64,000 nt of DNA from Diphasiastrum complanatum (Eukaryota; Streptophyta; Lycopodiopsida; Lycopodiales; Lycopodiaceae), in the NCBI GenBank assembly GCA_029204225.1, contig CM055115.1, positions 9,693,849 to 9,757,848 of the forward strand. Reading direction: 5' to 3'. The position numbers and the translations under genes are program-made. The notes under the pieces are model-generated. The model worked only from the letters and a program-made list of their open reading frames with translations. It was not told the origin of the DNA and did not search any database. Each line of letters begins with the position of its first letter. The stretch's first letter is position 1. Shown here piece by piece: positions 1 to 9,834 of this stretch.

Positions 1-379
1 TGCATTGCGATTGCGGTGGTTTACGGTTTCTATCTGTGGGCAGTTCCCATGTATTTCTGCAGGTAAGGCTTGTTGACTCTTACCGTGTATTTCTGCAAGA
101 TTCGGTTCATAAACTGGCAATGCTTTGTGGGTAGAAACTTTATGTTTCTTCATGCTTGAGGGCATGTCCTGGGTTTCGTTAGTAAGTTTGAACATGTGTC
201 TATCTAGTTAGATGACACTTGTCAAGCCCATGCAGTTTGGGACTTATACTATATGCATAGTGTTTCTTGTTATTCAAAAGCTTTTGTTGTGTCCCTTTGA
301 GAGCTACGGATGCTTGAGTTATGTTGGTGTGATATGCATACTACACTAAATTCTGTATTATCCTTGAGGAATTCCAACA
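1..379 (+). repeat. 3' part of an LTR, plus-strand Copia-like element (block A)
   Basis: This is the end of a long terminal repeat whose start lies beyond the window. It finishes GAATTCCAACA and is followed directly by a primer-binding site, the normal layout for the 5' LTR of a plus-strand element. The same sequence occurs inverted at 42,128-42,506, where the LTR begins TGTTGGAATTCC. An open frame on the minus strand across this region is a shadow. The body of the element is lost: after about 490 bases of leader the sequence switches at 867 to an unrelated repeat unit. Confidence 0.65.
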
Positions 380-391
380 TGGTATTAGAGC
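380..391 (+). other. Primer-binding site of block A element
   Basis: TGGTATTAGAGC matches the complement of the 3' end of plant initiator-Met tRNA except for one position that still allows a G-U pair. It abuts the LTR end CA at 379, which fixes the LTR boundary and the orientation. Confidence 0.75.
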
Positions 392-868
392 TGCAAGACG
401 CTACAAGCGTGCACGATCCAAAAGAGCTGTTCACCCGAAAAACCAACATCAGAGAAGGAGCCTTTGAAGGACACCATACTGGGATATTGGTAGTCCAGTT
501 GACAGAAAGTAGTAAAGTTCCTTTGATTTGATCTTCAAGAAAGCAATGGCAAAAGGTTAAAGTAAGAATTCTGAGAGAATTTCGAGATAAATTGTAGATA
601 ATTCTAAGGTATATTGTAGTGAATTCTAGGGTAAATTGTAGTAGCTTCAGTGGTTTTTGAAAAAAAATATTGTTTGAGGTAGAGAATCCATTATATGGAT
701 AGCCATTTGGTGCAACTAGATCTGTAGAGGAGCTGCACATAACAATGATAGCTAGCCAAATATTTACAGAGAACAATTGGGTGGAAATCTGAAAAAGTTT
801 TGAAAATTTTAGATTTCATGGGATGTTGGCAAGTTTCTCAAAAAAAATGAACCGCTTGTAGTCAGTAT
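392..868 (+). other. Leader remnant of block A element
   Basis: Non-coding or decayed 5' internal sequence following the primer-binding site. No gag or pol motif can be read. It matches 41,641-42,115 in inverted orientation, and the match stops at about 868, which marks the junction with the composite unit that starts there. I see no gene here. Confidence 0.5.
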
Positions 869-2085
869 AGGCATGTAGAGGGTTACGGGAACTCTGAGGT
901 CTAGACGGTCTGCAAGCTGCCTCTTTTTTCAAGTACTCATGTAACTATCTGGCTAAAATGGTGGCGGCGGTCTCAGTCGTAGCTTACTCTGCTTTGGTAT
1001 TGGCTATGATCTTCTTTTGAATATTGTCTCATGGATATGTGAACGACTTTCATAGCACTAGGTAGAAGCCTCCTCTCCTAGGCCACCACCAAATTGAACT
1101 ACAAACTTATAACTAAAATCATTGGTTGTAACTGAAGCTTTTTTCGATCAATAAGAATTTGATAAAATGTTGTGAGGGACACTTGTGTCAAAAAGAAGAA
1201 TGACTTCATCGTCTTCTATTGTTTAATTCAACATAATGAACTTAGGTTGATAGACTACAAATTTGTTGGTTGTCCCACACAAAAGCTTGCACTATATGTA
1301 CTCATTTGGGTTCTCTCTTGAAATTATATTTCCTTCTAACATGACCAATTTTTCACATTGAAATTCTCATTGGTTCTACTAGAAAGCCACAACCTCTTGG
1401 GAGCATTTTGCTCACTATACCCTGTGGAGAAAAAAATGCATAGATTTTTGTTGTCCATGCTTCTCAATGAAACCCATCATCGACCTGCCATTGCCAACAA
1501 GCAGCGTCTAGCCAATTTTTGTACAAACTAAGTTCAAAATGGAGGCTGTCTGTCATAGATGGTTAATCTGCTATCCAGTGCTAACCAACACGACATGTGC
1601 TACTTATGACTGCTCACAACCCACTCGCTCATCAGCTATTGAATCTGCTTTTCTGCTCCATGTGGCTTTTAAGAGACGCCAATTCAGCACATTCTTGGGC
1701 TAAAATTACTGAAGAGAAGTGCTAAAGTTCGCCCTCCTGTACATCGCTGTAGTAGTGCCCTTCAGAGGTCTGAATCTTCAGAGTTTTGTGGGCTTCTGGA
1801 TCGCTGATTGTGATGCTACCACAGGTCTGTGTTAGACCATTTTGTGGCTGCCAACATACGCAAGTACTGTTGAGTTTTCGGTCAGAGGTATGATGCTACA
1901 AAATTATTTCTGGCTTTACTAGTGTGATCAGGCCGTTGCACCATATCCGAGTGCTTGTTATGAAGCAGAAGCAGACGCGTGGCATACGTAGACCCATAAG
2001 TGCATGCAGATAGGCTACACCATGTCTGCATAAGCTGAGATTCAGCAGCATACTATCGTCGGGTGGTGTAGCGGCCATCTGTAGC
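867..2085 (+). repeat. Composite repeat unit, copy 1, left part
   Basis: This stretch matches 51,810-53,020 inverted, and from about 1,618 onward also 36,609-37,080 in direct orientation. In the other two copies the sequence runs on without a break into what here is 9,471 onward, so the intervening 7.4 kb is a later insertion. The left half holds Gypsy gag-protease debris on the minus strand. The right half, 1,618-2,085, is GC-richer and unassigned. Identity to the inverted copy looks to be near 95% by eye. Confidence 0.8.
880..1440 (-). pseudogene. Ty3/Gypsy gag-protease remnant
   Basis: On the minus strand, short frames give a decayed zinc-knuckle context (KIGHVKRKYSFKREPKC type) followed by a retropepsin-like stretch, EVILLFDTSVPHN. 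This resembles the Gypsy aspartic protease motif with the catalytic Asp followed by Thr. Stops and frameshifts interrupt it. The better-preserved copy is on the plus strand at 52,480-52,990. The Gypsy call rests on these short motifs, so it is moderately sure at best. No function is expected. Confidence 0.5.
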
Positions 2086-2137
2086 TGTAGCGCAGGCATC
2101 CCAAAGGGAGCCAGAATCACGACCTAGCTTCCCAGCC

Positions 2138-2500
2138 TTCAACTCTTGCCATCCAAACCCACTTGACATACAAGCAGCCAACTCGCCAACAACGATCAAA
2201 CTTAATCGACTTGAAGTTCCGAAAACCAACATTGAGATCCAACCTGGCGCCATGCCAGATCGAGGGTCCCGATGAGGGTGACTTCCCTCCAAGCAAGCCG
2301 CCCGACATACATCAAATTTAACCAACTCGAAGCTTCGTTACAAACGAGTAACATCCATTCCAAGCAAGCGGCCTGACTTTTATCAGACTTAACCAACTGA
2401 AAGCTTCGTCACGAGCGCTGGAAGCCAACCTGGCGCCACGCCGGACTGGACAGCCATAAACAGGTAACTTCCACCCAAGCAAGCCATCCAACTCAGTCGA
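2138..2500. repeat. Degenerate 65-70 bp tandem repeats inside the solo LTR
   Basis: The phrase CCAAGCAAGC recurs near 2,289, 2,358 and 2,473. Each time it is preceded by a variant of GTGACTTCC, and the first two are followed by AACCAACT and AAGCTTCGT. A related but weaker unit lies at 2,138-2,220. A second repeated phrase, AACCTGGCGCCA, occurs near 2,240 and 2,430. Direct repeats of this kind are common in LTR U3 regions. Confidence 0.6.
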
Positions 2501-2530
2501 CAGGTTAGAGCCCGTTCCCCAAGAGCTTAA

Positions 2531-3212
2531 TGTAAAAATTACAGCAAATAAGGACCCTAAAACACTTGAAATGATGAGGGAAACAATAGATTATGATCTC
2601 ATAAGATTAGCACAAGTTGAACCATCAAAATCCATCAAAAATCTATGCTTGAACCTCACTAAATGGCCCAAATCCTTGAAGAAGGATTCACACGTGTGAA
2701 AGTACGGCCTCCCACAGTCTGAGTACTGTACACCAGACCTACATTCAATCCTATAATCATTAGTAATCACAAGTACTCAAACAATTATGAACATAGAGAG
2801 CAATTGCACCATTATAAGAGAAAAATCATGAAATTGCTTGATTGATTTTGGTGAGATATCATCACCTATATATACATGATCCATCACGGTTTTGGGCAGG
2901 TATGAGTAGCCCTAAACCTATCCCTAATTCTAATTTTGGTGGATCTTTCATCCCTACCAAGTTAGGGTTGGAATCTTGGAGATCCCTCAACAATGCAAAA
3001 ATTACCAAAAATAGCTCCTATTTTTTCTCCCTTGTATCTAAGCATAATTTGGACTCATTCCAAAGGTTCTAACACTTAGGTCTACTTGAGAACATCCTTA
3101 TGAATGGAATCCTATGCTATTTGGCACGTGTGACAAGCCACATCATGACCATCTAACTATTTACAAGTCATATGACCAAAACTAGTCAAGCTAGAATTGT
3201 GAATTTTTAACA
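2531..3212 (-). repeat. Element A 3' LTR
   Basis: 682 bp with termini TGTAAAAATT and TTTTTAACA on the plus strand. The polypurine tract (minus strand GTGAGGAGGAG, 3,213-3,223) abuts its right edge, as expected for the 3' LTR of a minus-strand element. It holds TATATATA at 2,867-2,874, the palindrome CACACGTGTG at 2,689-2,698 and GTACTGTAC at 2,723-2,731. Confidence 0.95.
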
Positions 3213-3226
3213 CTCCTCCTCACTAT

Positions 3227-6200
3227 CTAGCTTGGTTCAATCATTGCTTTACTAATCACTCCAAGTGATGATCTGAACTTCATAAAAGGTGTCTTTTGAA
3301 GTGGTTTAGTAAGTAGATCAGCTACACATTCATTGCTTGGAACATGCTCCAAAGCAATCTCCTTGGCTTGCACCATTTCTCTCACAAAGTGATGGCATAT
3401 CTCAATGTGCTTAGATCTTGCATGGAAGATTGGGTTAGATGCAAGGTGTTGGGCTGATATATTGTCATTGTAGATGATTGGTGCCTTCTCTGAATCCATG
3501 ATCTTTAGTTCCACCAATAATCTCTTGATCCAAAGTACCTCCTTTGTAGTGGTTGTCAAAGCTTTGTACTCGGCCTCGGTTGAAGATAGAGATATAGTTT
3601 CTTGCTTTTTTGAAAGCCATGAAACCACACCTTCTCCTATGAAAGTTGAATAGGCACTTGTTGATTTCCTATCCCTCTTGTCCCCTGCAAAATCTGAATC
3701 ACTAAATGCATGAAGGTTAATCACATCTCCTCTATATAGAATCCCAAAATCCAATGTACCCGAGATGTATCTTAGAATCCTCTTAGCCTTTTTCCAATGG
3801 ATATTCAATGGCTTTTGCATGGATTGGCTCAACCTACATACACTAAAGCTAAGATCTGGTCTAGTTATAGTGATCCACATTAAGGAACCTATAAGTTGCC
3901 TAAACAAAGTGATGTCCATGAAGGATCTTTCATCATCTTCATTTGGCACTTTTACATCTTGCTCCATTGGTGTGTCAACACTTTTGCATACTTCCATCTT
4001 AAACTTCTTCAAAAGACTTTGAGCATAGTTTACTTGACTTATAAAGATAAAATCAGACCCTCTAAGAACTTCTATGCCTAAGATGAAGTGAAGACACCCT
4101 AGATCTACCATCTTGAACTCTAAGGATAGACCTATCTTGATTTTTTCAATACCATCAACACTATTTCCACTAATGATGATGTCATCTACATAAATGAGTA
4201 AAAGTACAATACCAACATCATCAATCTTAATGTAAAGAGTGGAATCATATTCACTTTGAACAAAAGAAAGTGAAATAAGATAGCAATGTAGTCTTGAATT
4301 CCAAGATCTCGAGGCTTGCTTCAAGCCATAGATGTTTCTTTGGAAATGGCATACTTTGTTCTCCATTCCATGCTTGATGAACCCTTGTGGCTGTTCCATA
4401 TAGATATCTTCTTCCAAAAAACCATTCAAGAAAGCATTAGAGACATCCATTTGACATAGAATCCATCCAAAATGTGATGCAAGTGCAATGATTAGTCTTA
4501 TTGTGACCATCTTGGCCACGGGTGCAAAAGTTTCCTCATAGTCTATCCCTCTCTCTTGAGCATAACCTTTTGCAACTAATCTTGCTTTATGTTTATTAAC
4601 ACTCCCATTTGCATTCAACTTAAGCTTGAAGACCCACTTGCATCCTATTACATTCCTTTGAGGTCTCTCAACAAGCAACCAAGTTTCATTCTCAATCAAG
4701 GCATCATACTCATCCAACATAGCTTTATACCATTCTTTGGAGTTCAATGCATCTTCAACATTAGACGGTTCTTCAAAACTAGATAAAGCATAAGAAGTGG
4801 ATGAGATACCCTCAACTTGTTGTCCTTTGCCTTGATATGTGAGCCTTGATGGCTCCACTTTTGCCCTTGAAGATATCCTTGGTGTGATAGGTGGGTTTGG
4901 TGCTTGCTCCTCCATGAGCTCCTCCTCAAAACCAAGATTTTGCTCCTCGGCCATCTTCTTCTTGATTGTTGGAGCACTTGAGCCTTCTTCAAGCATATGC
5001 ACATGATGTTCATCAAAGATGACATCCCTTGAAACAACAAATTTGTTCAAGGATGGGAGATAGACTTTGTAGCCCTTTCTTGAGCTTGCATATCCAAGCA
5101 TGATCCCTCTTGTGGAAGATGGATCCTCCTTGGTTCTTGTTTCCAATGGCACATGCACATAACATATACACCCAAAAACTTTCAAGTGATTAAGATTGGG
5201 TTTCTTTCCATACAACATCTCATAAGGAGTTTTGCCTTCAATTGCTTTGCAAGACACCCTATTCATCAAGTAGTTTGCACATACAAGAGACTCACCCCAA
5301 AAGGATTTGGGCAAACAAGCATCTAATCTTAAAGCCTTAGAATATTCACATAATGTTCTATTCCTTCTTTCAGCAACTCCATTTTGTTGAGGAGTGTAAG
5401 GACAAGAAGTCTCTTTCTTGATCCCTTCCTCCTCCCAAAAGGCCTTGAACTCATTGGAGATGAATTCTCCACCATTGTCACTTCTAAGAATCTTGATGCT
5501 ATGATTATGATGCTTTTCCACAAACAACTTGAACTTTACAAAAGTATCAAATACTTGAGACTTGAAGAAAAGTAAGAACACCCAACAATATCTTGAGTAG
5601 TCATCAATGAAGGTTAAAAACATGGATGAACCTCCATTAGATTTGGTGCTAGCAATGTGCACATCCGAGTGTATGAGTTCAAGAGGATGAGATGACTTTG
5701 TGATGGAGTTAGGAAACACCTTCTTATGTGCCTTGGATAAGGCACAAGCTTCACAAACCTTGTCTTCCTTCCCAATAGACCTTGGTAGGCCTAAAGCATA
5801 CTCCTCCTTGATCATAGCCTCCATGGAACCCGAGTTGACATGTCCAAGTCTTTTGTGCCATAAAGTAAAGGTAGATATCTTGCTCTTCTCGGCCAACATG
5901 ACAACATTGGTATCCACAAATGCATCCAGCTTATAAAGTTTGCCAGGTCTAGTGCCCTTAGCCACTATCTTACCCTTCTTCTTGATGAAACATTCATTTG
6001 AAGCAAAGTCAACATTGAAACCATTGTCTACCATTTGGCCAACACTTAGTAGATTCTTTGTTATTGTAGGAATGTACAAAACACCTTCTATGTTGATCTT
6101 TTTGGAAGATCCTAAGCAAAGGGGAATGCTACCAACTCCTTCAATCTTACAAGCTTCATCATTTGCTGTATAGATAGACTTTATAGGTCCATCATAAGAC

Positions 6201-7195
6201 AAGAGAGAAGAGAAAAACTCCCTTTTACTAGTCATGTGTGAACTAGCACCCGAGTCAATCCACCAAGGATCTTCTCCTTTGAAGCTTGTTGAAGAAAATA
6301 TGGACATCATGAGAGAGTCCTCATGTGAACTCTCCTCCTCCTCCTCTTTGCTCATGTTGGCTTGGCTTTGATCTTGCTTCCTCTTGAAGCATTCCGAGAC
6401 ATAATGCCCCATCTTGCTACAATAGTAGCACTTCACCTTTGATTTGTCCTTCTTGACTTTGGTGGTTGATGGAGATGCCTTTGGGGGTCCTTCTTGATCC
6501 TCAAGCTTTGTAGACTTCTTGAATGTTGATCCTTTGCCTTTGGACTTGCCTTTGCCTTTGGTGAAGAGAGCTTGGTCATATCCACCTTGGATGGAAAGCC
6601 TATCCATCCTCTCTTGCATTTGGCTCCTTCTTGATTCCTCGCCCATGAGTGTGCCTTGGAGTTCTTCAAGTATGGGTAGCTTACCCATAATTGCATATCC
6701 CTGAACCAAATTGTCAAATTCAAAGCCTAGTCCATTCAATATGAGTTGAACAAGCTCTTCATCCTTGATAGGGTCACCTATAAAGGCTAGCTCTTTGTTC
6801 AATTCCTTTACTCTTAGGACAAAAGTATGTGCACTCTCTCCTTTCTTTTGATAGCTTCTATAGATTTGATTCTTCAAAGCTAACATTCTAGTTTGGTTCT
6901 TGGATTCATAGACCTTTTGCAAAGTCTCCCAAGCATCTTGAGCTGAAGTGCAATCTCCTACCTCTCTTAAGAGTTCATTTGCAACATTCATTTTTATGCA
7001 ATGTAGTGCAACATTGCACCTCTTGATGTATTTGGCTTTTTCTTGAGGATGAATAGGTTCACCCTCCTTACCATTTACAATTTCCATCAGATCTTGCATG
7101 ATCATGATAGATTCCATTCTAACTTTCCATATGGAATAGTTAGTTTTGTTGAGCCTTTCATTAGTATCCAAAAGATATGCATTTATAGATGCCAT
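3227..7195 (-). CDS. Element A Gag-Pol polyprotein, intact
   Basis: An uninterrupted 1,322-residue Ty1/Copia polyprotein. In order: Gag of the UBN2/DUF4219 type (about 1-240); a CCHC zinc knuckle CYYCSKMGHYVSEC (about 255-268); aspartic protease with WIDSGASSHM (about 311-320); integrase with an HHCC zinc site (HKRLGH near 441, CEAC near 478) and a DDE triad in LIHSD (about 510), RSDNGGEF (about 575) and the downstream Glu in GVAERRN (about 610); reverse transcriptase with QMDVSNAFLNG and YVDD (about 1,003); and RNase H with SDSDFAGD and SSTEAEY (about 1,163-1,210). The start ATGGCATC at 7,195 fits the family N-terminus. As in Copia generally, Gag and Pol share one frame. Every catalytic motif I can check is present. 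It would build particles, copy the RNA and integrate the cDNA. Confidence 0.95.
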   Translation of the reverse strand: MASINAYLLDTNERLNKTNYSIWKVRMESIMIMQDLMEIVNGKEGEPIHPQEKAKYIKRCNVALHCIKMNVANELLREVGDCTSAQDAWETLQKVYESKNQTRMLALKNQIYRSYQKKGESAHTFVLRVKELNKELAFIGDPIKDEELVQLILNGLGFEFDNLVQGYAIMGKLPILEELQGTLMGEESRRSQMQERMDRLSIQGGYDQALFTKGKGKSKGKGSTFKKSTKLEDQEGPPKASPSTTKVKKDKSKVKCYYCSKMGHYVSECFKRKQDQSQANMSKEEEEESSHEDSLMMSIFSSTSFKGEDPWWIDSGASSHMTSKREFFSSLLSYDGPIKSIYTANDEACKIEGVGSIPLCLGSSKKINIEGVLYIPTITKNLLSVGQMVDNGFNVDFASNECFIKKKGKIVAKGTRPGKLYKLDAFVDTNVVMLAEKSKISTFTLWHKRLGHVNSGSMEAMIKEEYALGLPRSIGKEDKVCEACALSKAHKKVFPNSITKSSHPLELIHSDVHIASTKSNGGSSMFLTFIDDYSRYCWVFLLFFKSQVFDTFVKFKLFVEKHHNHSIKILRSDNGGEFISNEFKAFWEEEGIKKETSCPYTPQQNGVAERRNRTLCEYSKALRLDACLPKSFWGESLVCANYLMNRVSCKAIEGKTPYEMLYGKKPNLNHLKVFGCICYVHVPLETRTKEDPSSTRGIMLGYASSRKGYKVYLPSLNKFVVSRDVIFDEHHVHMLEEGSSAPTIKKKMAEEQNLGFEEELMEEQAPNPPITPRISSRAKVEPSRLTYQGKGQQVEGISSTSYALSSFEEPSNVEDALNSKEWYKAMLDEYDALIENETWLLVERPQRNVIGCKWVFKLKLNANGSVNKHKARLVAKGYAQERGIDYEETFAPVAKMVTIRLIIALASHFGWILCQMDVSNAFLNGFLEEDIYMEQPQGFIKHGMENKVCHFQRNIYGLKQASRSWNSRLHCYLISLSFVQSEYDSTLYIKIDDVGIVLLLIYVDDIIISGNSVDGIEKIKIGLSLEFKMVDLGCLHFILGIEVLRGSDFIFISQVNYAQSLLKKFKMEVCKSVDTPMEQDVKVPNEDDERSFMDITLFRQLIGSLMWITITRPDLSFSVCRLSQSMQKPLNIHWKKAKRILRYISGTLDFGILYRGDVINLHAFSDSDFAGDKRDRKSTSAYSTFIGEGVVSWLSKKQETISLSSTEAEYKALTTTTKEVLWIKRLLVELKIMDSEKAPIIYNDNISAQHLASNPIFHARSKHIEICHHFVREMVQAKEIALEHVPSNECVADLLTKPLQKTPFMKFRSSLGVISKAMIEPS

Positions 7196-7993
7196 CTAGT
7201 CTCCTAGTCAAGGACTTGACACAAATGAAGGTTACTTCTATTGATTTGATTGAAGGTCTACCTTATTCCACTTCTTAGGGACCTGAAAAGATCAGTAATA
7301 GACTTCCTATAAAGATCTAAGAATGATCTCTAACAAAATCAAATCATAGAATACTAGAAACAATGCACTTGCTTGATTGAAGTAGACAATACTAGTAGAA
7401 TTGCCCCTCTTTCTATAAAGAACATTAAAGCTTCCAAATGATCTGATCAAGAGTGAATTTCAGAAACCTAATATACTTCCAAAATCACTTGTAAAAGATC
7501 TAAATGGAAATTAATGAGGATGCAACACAATCTACTATCCAATCACAAGCAAAAAATGATCAAAATTGATGAAAAATTGATCTAATTTGGTGCATAAGTC
7601 AAGCAATGGTTGGACTGAACCTAAATCACTTTAGGAGGTGCCTACTACACCTTAGAACAGCCTTGAAGAGTCCCCAAAACTCTGATCTTCCCTCTTCTTG
7701 AATGCTAGAAAGCCTCCTCTATGAAATCACCTCCAAAACTCGCTTAGAAATCAATGCTTGGAGCAAGCAAATCTTGCTATCTTGGTAATGTGAATTGAAT
7801 TCAACTTTGCCTCTGGTTTTAGACACCTAAACACCTGCAAATGAAGTCACACAACACCAATCTCCAATGTATTTGACTCACTTTGAGTTCTAGAATCAAT
7901 ACTAGATGCTAAGATCCAATCTACACAAGATTTAGATCAAAAATTGTGATCAAATTGAATGAAAACCAAGGATTTAGCTCATTTCAGCCTTTA
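7196..7993 (-). other. Element A untranslated leader
   Basis: About 800 bp between the primer-binding site and the Gag start, AT-rich with no conserved frame. I see no motif in it beyond general retrotransposon leader character. Confidence 0.8.
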
Positions 7994-8006
7994 GGCTCTG
8001 ATACCA
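7994..8006 (-). other. Element A primer-binding site
   Basis: On the minus strand TGGTATCAGAGCC directly follows the 5' LTR end CA. It is complementary to the 3' end of initiator-Met tRNA, the usual primer of plant Copia elements. Confidence 0.95.
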
Positions 8007-8688
8007 TGTAAAAATTACAGCAAATAAGGACCCTAAAACACTTGAAATGATGAGGGAAACAATAGATTATGATCTCATAAGATTAGCACAAGTTGAACCA
8101 TCAAAATCCATCAAAAATCTATGCTTGAACCTCACTAAATGGCCCAAATCCTTGAAGAAGGCTTCACACGTGTGAAAGTACGGCCTCCCACAGTCTGAGT
8201 ACTGTACACCAGACCTACATTCAATCCTATAATCATTAGTAATCACAAGTACTCAAACAATTATGAACATAGAGAGCAATTGCACCATTATGAGAGAAAA
8301 ATCATGAAATTGCTTGATTGATTTTGGTGAGATATCATCACCTATATATACATGATCCATCACGGTTTTGGGCAGGTATGAGTAGCCCTAAACCTATCCC
8401 TAATGCTAATTTTGGTGGATCTTTCATCCCTACCAAGTTAGGGTTGGAATCTTGGAGATCCCTCAACAATGCAAAAATTACCAAAAATAGCTCCTATTTT
8501 TTCTCCCTTGTATCTAAGCATAATTTGGACTCATTCCAAAGGTTCTAACACTTAGGTCTACTTGAGAACATCCTTATGAATGGAATCCTATGCTATTTGG
8601 CACGTGTGACAAGCCACATCATGACCATCTAACTATTTACAAGTCATATGACCAAAACTAGTCAAGCTAGAATTGTGAATTTTTAACA
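8007..8688 (-). repeat. Element A 5' LTR
   Basis: 682 bp, the same length as its partner, and the side from which minus-strand transcription should start. It carries CACACGTGTG at 8,165-8,174, GTACTGTAC at 8,199-8,207 and a further GCACGTGTGAC near 8,600. Confidence 0.95.
8343..8350 (-). promoter_or_regulatory. Candidate TATA box of element A
   Basis: TATATATA lies about mid-LTR, with roughly 340 bp of LTR upstream and 340 downstream on the minus strand. This is a reasonable U3/R border position. No transcript data support it. Confidence 0.5.
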
Positions 8689-8777
8689 CTTAACCCATTC
8701 ACGTTCATGCAAGGAACACTCAGAACCACAAGCCACGACAGATATGGAGACAACCAATTCCTGGACCAAATGATCCC

Positions 8778-9470
8778 GACAGCATACCGCTGGCGCCACA
8801 GACCTAATGGTCCAGACAGCATACCGCTGGCGTCCCAGGATACGACCCTCAGCTATGTGCCAACTTAAAAATTTGGAAGCGGCCTTACAACTGGCACTTT
8901 TACCGACCACTGAAATCCAGAAGGTAATCAGAGTCAGTTTGAGGAAAATCCCACTTTATTGATAAACCTGAGAAGGTTACATTTCAAGTGTGTGACCGAC
9001 CCTGGTCTCCGGGGCGCTAGCATGCCAAGGCGAGAGCCATGACAACATTCCAGCAAGGGACGCTGAGACTTGGTTGGAGCTCGCCCTGAGTCGCAACCCG
9101 CACTCCCCTATAGTATTGGTGTGATTCGGCACCCCCCCCCCCCCTCATACCAAGCACTCTACCCAAGCTGGTAAAACACATTTTTCTCTCTCTAGAATTT
9201 TCTCTTTCTAGAAAGTCATTTTCTCTCTCTAGATTTTATTGATCCCCAGGCTTCCTTTAATCATGCCTAGATCATGTGAGGTGATTGCACATCGATCTGA
9301 GCTCTCTGGACTCCGCTAGAACCGATCAAAGATTTTCAACCATAGGAACTTGCCGCTGGCTGGATTCTGGTCACAGTGGCGCCGGGAGCACCAGGGGCGC
9401 TGCTGGGGCCGGAGACATAGCTGGCGCCAGTGGCGCCAGAAGTAAAGCTTGTAAAGGTAGCTTTACAACA
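8778..9470. other. GC-rich right part of the solo LTR
   Basis: This part has two direct copies of GACAGCATACCGCTGGCG (8,778 and 8,815, period 37), a 13-C run at 9,132-9,144 and repeated GGCGCC palindromes near 8,792, 9,379, 9,422 and 9,431. The short open frames here are low-complexity Gly/Ala readings of these repeats and are not called as genes. Confidence 0.55.
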
Positions 9471-9747
9471 GTAGCCCAAGTGGGGACAAGACAATGTGAA
9501 TGGGTAATCTAACGTGGTCACTGTGTCGGATATCGCACTCATTCTGGGCGTGTCCACTCCAAGGCGGTAGTCGCTGAACGCAATCCTCCAGATGGAGGGT
9601 CTATGATCATGGGATGCTGTAGAGGGGATGCGTGAGGCGGGCAACCAAGCAGCGATCACCTCTCACTTCCGCCTGTGTAGGGATAACATGCGCATGTGCT
9701 TCCGGTTCAGCCCACTCTTCGTTTCACTCAGACCTCTGTCCACACTT

Positions 9748-9834
9748 TTGCCTTTGCTCATCCATACGCAAATCATCCATGTTCAGAAGCCTTTGCTCAT
9801 CCATACACAAATAATTCATGTTCACTTTGGATAG
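9748..9834. repeat. Two-copy 41-bp variant minisatellite
   Basis: GCCTTTGCTCATCCATA appears twice, 41 bp apart. The middle copy of the unit has two 53-bp repeats at the same place (37,347-37,452), and the inverted copy at about 51,490-51,540 has one, so this is a site of repeat-number change. Confidence 0.65.

Larger units (their letters stand above)
2531..8688 (-). mobile_element. Element A: full-length Ty1/Copia retrotransposon
   Basis: A complete 6,158-bp minus-strand element. Its two 682-bp LTRs differ at only three positions by my count (about 0.4%). It has an exact 5-bp target duplication, CTTAA, at 2,526-2,530 and 8,689-8,693. The 5' LTR is on the right, followed leftward by a Met-tRNA primer-binding site, an 811-bp leader, one uninterrupted Gag-Pol frame and a polypurine tract. 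It sits inside a solo LTR and so is one of the youngest insertions here. The intact frame, near-identical LTRs and clean target site suggest a recently active and possibly autonomous copy. Confidence 0.95.
2086..9470. mobile_element. Solo LTR, about 1.2 kb, interrupted by element A
   Basis: The insertion begins TGTAGC and ends ACAACA, and is flanked by the 5-bp duplication GTAGC at 2,081-2,085 and 9,471-9,475. Two other copies of the host unit, near 37,075 and 51,810, read straight through with a single GTAGC, so the boundaries are confirmed by empty sites. Without element A and one copy of its target duplication it is about 1,222 bp (2,086-2,530 plus 8,694-9,470). There is no second LTR, coding region or polypurine tract, which points to a solo LTR left by LTR-LTR recombination. 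It is richer in GC than its surroundings and carries internal tandem repeats. The family (Gypsy or Copia) is not clear. Confidence 0.8.

Noticed and set aside
2842-3072. 76-codon frame repeated at 8,318-8,548 as a conserved small protein
   Set aside because: Both copies lie within the LTRs of element A; the conservation is that of two young LTRs.
7994-8006. Part of a tRNA gene
   Set aside because: Only 12-13 bases complementary to the tRNA 3' end are present at each such site, always beside an LTR; these are primer-binding sites.
9379-9392. TGGCGCC as a primer-binding site of a Tat/Athila-type Gypsy element
   Set aside because: The empty-site comparison places the insertion end at 9,470, and TGGCGCC recurs several times in the same LTR, so it is part of the LTR repeats.
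9285-9512. Gly/Ala-rich frame as a gene
   Set aside because: It spans the end of the solo LTR and the target site, and its composition comes from GGCGCC repeats.
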